Positions 21,901 through 31,300 of a stretch of DNA of 64,000 nucleotides are shown piece by piece. The number at the start of each line of letters is the position of its first letter. The stretch's first letter is position 1. The notes beneath the pieces were generated by a model, which ran no database searches, was not told the DNA's origin, and worked only from the letters and a program-made list of their open reading frames with translations. A program made the translations under genes and the position numbers. The stretch comes from Brachycybe producta (taxonomy: Eukaryota > Arthropoda > Diplopoda > Playtdesmida > Andrognathidae), in the NCBI GenBank assembly GCA_036925085.1, contig JAUPFP010000032.1:825501-889500 (forward strand). Direction: 5' to 3'.

Positions 21901-24900
21901 AAATGTTTCAGACTATTACGATTGCAAATCATTCTCGGATGACTCAACAGCAAAGTCGGAATACGAATCACGCGCAGGCCCAGTTTGCGCAGTTGGTAAA
22001 CAAGTACGACATCGTCGAGACTTCGTTTCATTTGCATTCGAGTAATATCGACCTTCACTTTTGCGATGAAGCGAAACCGGGTTTGTTATTTTTTTTTTTT
22101 CATTTTGTAGTAAAATGTTATTAACATTTCTAGAGACTGTTAACAATGTTAATATCAAAAAAAAAAAGTTAATAACATTGTATAGGCCGATTTGTTGATA
22201 TTTGTTAAAAACATTGCTAATAACACTTTGTTTTCAGCAATGTTACCTGGGGTGTAAAATGGCCTTTAAAGCCGCAAGTAGTAATTATTAATTATTAATT
22301 AATTTATTTTACAGAATCCCAAGATGGCGGCGGTGCAATGCAAGTTTCACTTACGCAGTTATCATTTGATTACTACCCGTATCACCTCGCAAGTATGGAC
22401 TTATCGAACGTGTTTGCGCTTCACTTTTATGTCTCGTGTTAAAAATTGATTTGACCCTCGCTTAGATGGCGACCGGAAGCATTGGTTACGTTACGATGAA
22501 GCGAATTCGTCGTCTGTTGCGTGGGTTGAACAACTGATGGCGAATTATAAACGGCAACTATTAGAAAATATCGGCGATGTTGCGGAGTCTAATTTACCGA
22601 CTCGGGTACGATTAATTTTGAGTGTCTTTTTTTGTTGTTGAAAACTGGGCTGAAAACTGATTCGAATGTCTGCATCACAAAATCGTGCCCTTTTGTTTGA
22701 CGTGGTTAAGAGCCTAGATGGACCTCCATCTTGTTGTTTTGAACAGGCGACAATGAGACGAGTGTTACTATAGGGTGTTACTAAAATTTTAAGAAATAGT
22801 CTCACAATCGTTCAATGAAGATACATTAAAGCGCAAAATTGCAATAGAAAGTATTGTTCATTATGTGGTCGCTTTATAGAAATTTTGAAAAGGTCCTTCG
22901 ATTTTTAAATAATGTTTAAAATTGCACGTTTTTGATCTTCATGTTAAATCCCATAGACCCAAAAAACCGTTCAAGAAAAGTTTGAAGGACTCTTGTTAAA
23001 AACGATTTAGAGCAATAACATAAACATTAGCACGTGCTTTCATGTATTGGCTTCACGCTGATTGCTTTGTATTCACTTTTTAAAGGTCCTTCTATTCTGA
23101 AATAATGTTTAAGGTCGCACGTTTTTGAACTCCATGTTAAATCCCATAGACCCAAAAAACCGTACAAGAAAAGTTTGAAGGACTCTTGTCAAAAACGATT
23201 TAGAGCAATAACAAAAAATTAGCACGTGCAATAATGTATAGGCTTCACGCTGATTGCTTTTTATAAGCTTAGCACGTGCAAATATTTTTCTATTAATTTT
23301 GATGCGACTTCAAACCGGTACAAAAACCATTCAAAAACCATTTTAATGCCAAAATCGATCGCAGCGCCTACATTCGGATAAATTTTGTATTAAAAACTGT
23401 ATCCTAGGCTCTCAATGGTTTATCAACTTTTACGAACTTTTACTTATCTACAGGAAAATGGCCGTAGATCTAGTAGTCAAAGCAAAATGACGATCGCGTC
23501 GACATTTTTGAAGCGGTTGATGTCGAGCTGCCTTTTGCTGAGTTTGGGTGATTTTGCCGTCTACCAAGTTTCGACCGCAGCCACGCGAAAAAAAGTCCCC
23601 GAAAAATTTTTCTCCAGCGATAAAGGAAGATTAATGTTGCCTTCTAGTATGCCGGCCGTTCACGTCGAGTTCGTCGACTACTATTTTCCCGGAGACGACG
23701 ATTTTCCAGGTGCGATGATTTTAACGGAAACTTATTTTTTTATCCTCCGGTGGATCTTGAAATTTATTTCCTGTCGTTTTGTTTAGATAACGGAGAGATA
23801 ATGGAGATGTGCATGTGGCTGATCTAAATTGTGTTTTTTGTTGGCAGTACCCGTTCCGAATCTACATGTGCACTGGAATCCGGTCCAGGTTACGTTCGAG
23901 TCGGATTCTATTCTCTGGCTGAGCACGTTTCTTTTGACTTTGCAGAAATCGAACGTAAGAATCGGCAACTATGTTTTACTTCTTTTCTTTCCTTTCGACT
24001 GAGACGGAAGTGGCCGTTTGCAAATTGAAAAAAATCGTACTGAAAAAATCGTGAAAAATAAAAAATTGAGAAAAATCGAACAATTGAAAAAATCGAGAAA
24101 AATAAAAAAATGAGAAAAATCGAACAACTGAAAAAAATCGAGTAAAATAAAAGATTGAGAAAAATTGAACAACTGAAAAAATCGAGTAAAATAAATTTTA
24201 TTGAGAAAAATGGAGAAAAATAGAACTACTGAAAAAATCGAGAAAAATAAAAAATTGAGAAAAATTGAACAACTGAAAAAATGGAGTAAAATAAAAAATA
24301 TTGAGAAAAATCGAACAAAGAGAAAAATCGAACAACTGAAAAAATCGAGAAAAATAAAAAAAAATGGGAAAAATTGAACAACTGAAAAAAATCGACAAAC
24401 CGAGAAAGAGGGAAAAACCGAGAATTCATTATTTCGATATTTCGTATTTTTTTCTGTTTTTCAATTTTTTCGGATTTTTTCGGCTTTTCGATTTTGCTTA
24501 TTGTTTTGATGTTTTTTGATATTTAAAAAAAATAACCAGTTTTGCCAGCCCTATTGTTTAAGTGATGTGAGTCTGTTCTTCGTTTAGGAGTTTGTCTGTG
24601 ATCCAGATGACGCGAAACCGGTCGACGTTCGAATCGAACTTGTTATGCCAAGGGTAAGTGGTGACGAAGCAACGTTCGGCTTTAGTTAAGCGATAAAGTT
24701 TAATGATATACATGTTTCTGTTCCAAAAAAGGTAATTTTTCCCGCATTGAATAAGGAATTGATCGTAACCGAACAGCTGGATCGTCCTCAAAGTTTGCAA
24801 ATCCAAATATCGCGGATGACTGCGACTAACTCGAGAATAGGAGAAAAGTGCAGCCGCGACAACTTGAAACGCTGCCTAGAATTATTTCGGAAAGATTCCT

Positions 24901-27900
24901 TTTTTGTCGACGGTTCGTTCCCTTCGATGCCTAAAGATACTAAACCATTGGACGAGATGTTTACGCTGCACGCAACGGGTAAAGTTGGGTGTTGTCATTT
25001 TGTTTTGCTGTTTTTTGAATAATTTCTGAAATTTATCTCCTATTTTCAGGAAAAGATGATTTACGTCACTTGGATTTGCCTTCGTCGCAACGAGGAAAGT
25101 CACAATCGGAAGGAAGAAAGTCATTTTTCCAACGTAACCTTCTTTGGACCGAGAACAAATCCGTTTGGTGCGTCCAAGTAGAACCTATTTGGGCCGACTT
25201 TTGCGGAACGGACAGGTTCAAGAAGCGGCCGGTGCCTTTTATCGATGCCGTGCATTGCGAACTATGGGTGGCACGAGATGTTTCGTGTTCTAGGCAGCTG
25301 GAGAGGTTTTTTAGCGAAAGTTGTTCGGGTCACGGCAACGCAAATAGCGAATGCGAGGTCGCCTCAAATTTGCATGTTTTGGCGGAGTTCAAATCACTAG
25401 TCAATGTGCAGATGAACCACTTTCAGTACTTGTTCTTGATGAGAACCGTCGAATGTCTCGCTGATTTCGCGACGAAGTTCGCGAACAGTGTGAAATGTGT
25501 TGTTAAAGATGACGGTTCGACATCGAGGGTTTGTGCAGCTGCAGTTTTTCCAGAGGTAGACGTGTCGTTTGTAGTTCCTATCGATTTGTCAAAAACGGGT
25601 TCGGACGGACATTACGAAGTCGATTCCATCGGCGACGTTTCGTCGTCGACCGCAAATGCCGTCGCGGAAGACCAAAGTTTCAAACAGTCACATTCTAGTC
25701 GAGTCGAAACGGCTTCTACGTTGTTATTAACGAAAAATTCTATACCTAGTGACGGACGTGACGATGTTAGTTGTCGTTCGGAGCATTTGACGTCTTCGTG
25801 TAGCGATAATACGATCGGAAGAAAGTTGAAGGACGAGGATGCGACTTCTCTTACGGCGCCTTTTGCCGCTAATCATGTTCAGCGTCGTAAGCAGTCATTA
25901 AGCGAAGACGATGTCGATTGTGTTAACCTGATTTCTGTTGATGGTGAGTTTTGCTTTTCAGTAATATAAATATTTAGTGTTGAGCGCGACGTTGAAATGG
26001 TTCTTACACGCTGAGATACGGTGGATCCACACTTCCGACTGTTACAGTTACGAAACACATAGTGTTCGCAGGCGAGCTACTTTTAGTCGTCGAGAAGGCT
26101 TGAAAGAAGTAGAGGTGGCCACAGGTGGAACAGAACCGTTTCTACTTGGTTCGTAACCGGTTTAATCGGGTTCTAGTTTTTTTAGGAAACCGGTTTTGAT
26201 CAGTTCGTCGGTCTTGACGAACCGGTTCGTGTAACACATTCGACTAATGTGCTGTGCAAATCTGCTAATGCATTTGAACCAGTTCGTAATATCAACGAAC
26301 TGATACGAACTGGTTTGAACCGGTTCCCAGTTTGCATTAACAGATTTGCGCTACACTTTAGAGGTGGCGAAGGGTAGAACCGAACTGATTCTACTTAGTT
26401 CGCAACTGGTTTGGAACCATTTCTTATCAGTTCGAACTATACTGGCGAACCGGTTCTATCAGTTCCAGTAATTGGCGAACCGGTTCTACCGGTTCTAACC
26501 CGTTGACATGTCTAGCAAGAAGTTGTTGATGTGTCGTCGAAACGGAACACTCTCTAGTCGACAACAGTGGTTAAAAAGTGGTCAGAGTGTAGTTGAGTGA
26601 ACTGCAAACAGTGGACGTAAGAAACCATAGGGAACGGCTTCAGTAGCCGTTTCGACAAACTCTTACTGGATTGTAGTGACGCAAGAGGCTTGTTGACACG
26701 AGTGGTTTGTATGAAAATAAGAAACGCCTGTCTGTGACGGGAAATCGACAGCGGTCGGGCGGCTACCGTCCGTTAGTGGTTGAAAAGTTGCTCCTGTGTA
26801 TAAGTTTGTACGCTTTTCATAGCAATGTACTGTCAACCACAGGGCAGCCACTGGATGTCAACCAACTCGACCACTAAAAAAAAGTCGCTCGTCTCCTTTG
26901 TTGTAGGCATCGGCTTCGGTGGTCACACCCTAAACTTATGAATCTTTCTAGGTTTTAACGCCGTATTTACCAAAGACGACAAGCGTAAGATTTCCTCAGG
27001 AAATTTTCAAGTCATCGAATCTTCTTCCGGCGAAAAAGATTCTTTGGAAAAAATTCCGGATCAATTCGGAAAAAGCTTTATTTCGGGTAATCATTTCTGG
27101 GCGATCTTTTTTCTTTTGATGTTTTCTCAAAAGGAGGTTTAACGAATTTTTTTTTTCAGGTAAGAGCGTAGTGAAGAAAGGTTTTTCTAGCCTCGTCGCA
27201 TCGTTCGATTCGGCGATACACAACGCGAAAAGTATCGCACCGACGAGCATGTCTTCGACGCAGTCGGATCACATGTTATTCAACTTCGACGGGCCTCAGG
27301 TGTTTGAGGATGTCGACACGCTGTCGATTTGTAGTGATTTTTCCGACAGGTAAGAACTAAGGGATTTAGAAAAATATCCAAAGATTTATTTTCATTTTTT
27401 GGTTCGACTTGATTGCGTAAAATGAGAAGCGAGAGTTTGAAATTGTTAATTTTTTAAAAAACTTAAATGTTTAAAAAAATATTAACGTGAAAATTTATTT
27501 AAATGATTATTTACTTGGATTTCTAGTTTTTAAAACAAAAATTAAATAATTTTACTGCAAATTTTTTGTTTTATTTTCTCCACAAATATTTTGAATATTT
27601 TTACTTGATAATTAAACATTTTTACCATAAAATTGAAATAATTCACTATGAAATTTGAACATTTTAACTGTAAAATGTAAACATTTTTATTTAAAAACTA
27701 GTGGGGTAACCCGTCATAAACGACGGGTCACGGGAGCCAAATTCACAGGCAATTGTGTCCTGCCTTAGAATTTCTTTTCCTCTGCCCTTTTATGACGTCA
27801 GACCAAGTAACAAACCAATTAGAAATTGATGACGTTCATAAAACAGCTGAGCAATAGAAATTCTAATGCTGGGCACAATTGCCTGTGATAAACTGTAGTT

Positions 27901-28275
27901 TAATTTTGCTACTATTATCCCCTCCCCTTTTTATATTTGAAAGAGGAGTTTTTCATTTTCTCTGGTGTGCTCATGCGCGTCGTTTGTTCCTTTTTTTACT
28001 CCTTTCATTTCAATGTCAGCCACCCCCTCCCACTTTTTTTCAACCCTCCACGTTTCTTTCTCTCCCCCCTTCTACACTTTCCAACCTTTTCCCCTCTCCA
28101 ATTTAATATCACGGGGTTCTTGGACGAGGCGTGTGCAACATATAGTTGACCTTGAGAAAAAAAAAGAGGTTCATTTCTTCATTTATTTAAATTTATATAA
28201 ATTCCGACACAGCATTAGTCCACACACACACACACAAACACACACACACATACATACATACATACATACATACAT

Positions 28276-28309
<34 letters not shown>

Positions 28310-31300
28310 GCATACATACACAGATCTGGGATATTACATATATAATTATTATTATATATAATAATATCCCATTACATTATATATATAATATTCCAGGTCT
28401 GTGTGTGTGTGTGTGTGTGTGTGGAGTAACTGTACAAAACCATTGAAGCACGTCGGAATTTATATAAATTTGAATAAATGAACCGTTTTTTTTCTCAAGG
28501 TCAACTATATGTTGAACTCTTCTTTTGGAAAGTGTAGAAGGGGAGAGAGAGAGAGAGAAAAGTGGGAGGCGGTGAGGGGAAAGTGTAGAAGGGGAGAGAG
28601 AGAGAGAGAAAAGTGGGAGGGGTTGAGGGGAAAGTGTAGAAGGGGAGAGAGAGAGAGAGAAAAGTGGGAGGGGGTGACTGAAATTGAAATGAAAGGAGTA
28701 AAAAAAGGAAAAAACGACGCACATGCGCACAATTGCCTGTGAATTTTGCTCCCGTCATTTATGACGGGTTACCCCACTAGTATATAATAATATCCAAGGT
28801 CTGTGTGTATGTATGTGTGTGTGTGTGTGGAGTAACACTGTACAAAACCGTTGAAGCACGTCGGAATTTATATAAATTTAAATAAATGAACCGTTTTTTT
28901 TCTCAAGGTCAACTATATGTTGAACTCTTCTTTTGGAAAGTGTAGAAGGGGAGAGAGAGAGAGAAAAGTGGGAGGCGGTGAGGGGAAAGTGTAGAAGGGG
29001 AGAGAGAGAGAGAGAAAAGTGGGAGGGGTTGAGGGGAAAGTGTAGAAGGGGAGAGAGAGAGAGAGAAAAGTGGGAGGGGGTGACTGAAATTGAAATGAAA
29101 GGAGTAAAAAAAGGAAAAAACGACGCACATGCGCACAATTGCCTGTGAATTTTGCTCCCGTCATTTATGACGGGTTACCCCACTAGTATATAATAATATC
29201 CAAGGTCTGTGTGTATGTATGTGTGTGTGTGTGTGTGGAGTAACACTGTACAAAACCGTTGAAGCACGTCGGAATTTATATAAATTTAAATAAATGAAGA
29301 AATGAACAGCTTTTTTTTTTCTCAAGGTCAACTATATGTTGCACCCTTCCCATCCAAGAACCCCATGATATTAAATTGGAGAGGGGAAAAGGTTGGAAAG
29401 TGTAGAAGGGTGGGGAGAGAGAAACGTGGAGGGTTGAAAAAAAGTGGGAGGGGGTGACTGAAATTGAAATGAAAGGAGTAAAAAAAGGAACAAACGACGC
29501 GCATGAGCACACCAGAGAAAATGAAAAGCTCATTTTCTCTTTCAAATATAAAAAGGGGAGGGGATAATAGTAGCAAAATTAAACTACAGTTTATCACAGG
29601 CAATTGTGCCCAGCATTAGAATTTCTTTTGCCCAGCTGTTTTATGAACGTCATCAGTTTCTAATTGGTTTGTTACTTGGTCTGACGTCATAAAAGGGCGG
29701 AGGAAAATAAATTCTAAAGCAGGACACAATTGCCTGTGAATTTTGCTCCCGTCATTTATGACGGGTTACCCCACTAGTATATATAATAATAATTTAAACA
29801 TTTTTATTTAAAAATTTAAACATTTTTCTTTAAAAATTTAAACATTTTTCTTTAAAAATTTAAACATTTTTCTTTAAAAATTTAAACATTTTTCTTTAAA
29901 AATTTAAACATTTTTATTTAAAAATTTAATCATTTTTCTTTAAAAATTAAACATATTTCTCTAAAAATTTAAACAATTTTATTTTTAAATTTAAACATTT
30001 TTATTTAAAAATTTAAACATTTTTATTTAAAAATTTAAACATTTTTCTTTAAAAATTAAACATTTTTCTTTAAAAATTTAAACATTTTTATTTAAAAATT
30101 TAATCATTTTTCTTTAAAAATTAAACATATTTCTCTAAAAATTTAAACAATTTTATTTTTAAATTTAAACATTTTTATTTAAAAATTTAAACATTTTTAT
30201 TTAAAAATTTAAACATTTTTCTTTAAAAATTAAACATTTTTCTTTAAAAATTTAAACATTTTATTTAAAAATTTAAACGTTTTTAACAACAAAATTGAAA
30301 TTGGTTCACTGCAAATTTACTCATTTTTGCTGGAAGTTTTTAAAATGTGTTAAGGGGGTCCAGGTCCACATCAAGCTGACAAAATTGCAACATGAGTTCG
30401 AGACGAAAACACAACAAATATGCCATAAAAAAGCAGATTTGGAACACGAAACAAAACTGAAACAATGTTCAGCAGTACTCAAAACAAATTTGTGACACAA
30501 CACAAACAAATTGGGTTTTGTTTTTGTTTCTCTAGCTGTCCTTACGTAAATTACGCAACCGTTCTGTTGTTGTTTTAATACTAACTGTCCACAACTGCAC
30601 AGACAAGAGTTGCAAAAAATGTTGCATAATCCCGAGACAAAACACAAACCTTTTGATGTTTACCGACCATGCCGGACATTTAATTGTTTGTGAAATTGCA
30701 GACAAAACAAAAAACAAAACACGAAAGTCGCAGAAATGTCGCCAATTTGTCTTAAAACACTTGAGCTTCTGTTTTGTCAGTTCGATGTTGACCTTACTAC
30801 AAGATTTACGACAAGCTTTAAACCACGCAAACTGTATAAAAAAAATTAAAAAAAAAAACTGTCAGGCATTTTATAAATTGCCTAACTTGTTAAATTTATA
30901 TAATTCTTACTATACCGTTATTTGCTTTTTTTGTATCTAGCGATCAATTTGTGCTTCTAAATTCCGATGGCTCATTTCTTAACGAGAATCCATTTATATC
31001 TTCTGTCGAAGCATCTGCGGTCGAAGTTGGTAGCGAAGTTAAGGAAGATGAGATCTGTGAACCGCTTCCTTATGGTTCGTTTAAGCGGAAAGATTACGTG
31101 AGTTCACGTTTTACGTATTTTTCGTCACTTGGATTTGTATTCGGAAGGTGTAAAAGTGACTTTTTCTCTTTTTTAGATGCAAGTCGTCGTATTGAAATTT
31201 GGTAACGTGCATCTAATAAGTGAAAAAAAGGACGAAGATTCGGTTTCTAAGCTTAAAATAGACTGTATTGGCTGTGACGAAAGTCCGTCCGTTGAATGGG

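Noticed and set aside
28377..29603. Many 70-117 codon frames rich in Ser/Leu/Phe or Arg/Glu
   Set aside because: They read through the GA/CT-rich arms of a palindromic element copied several times.
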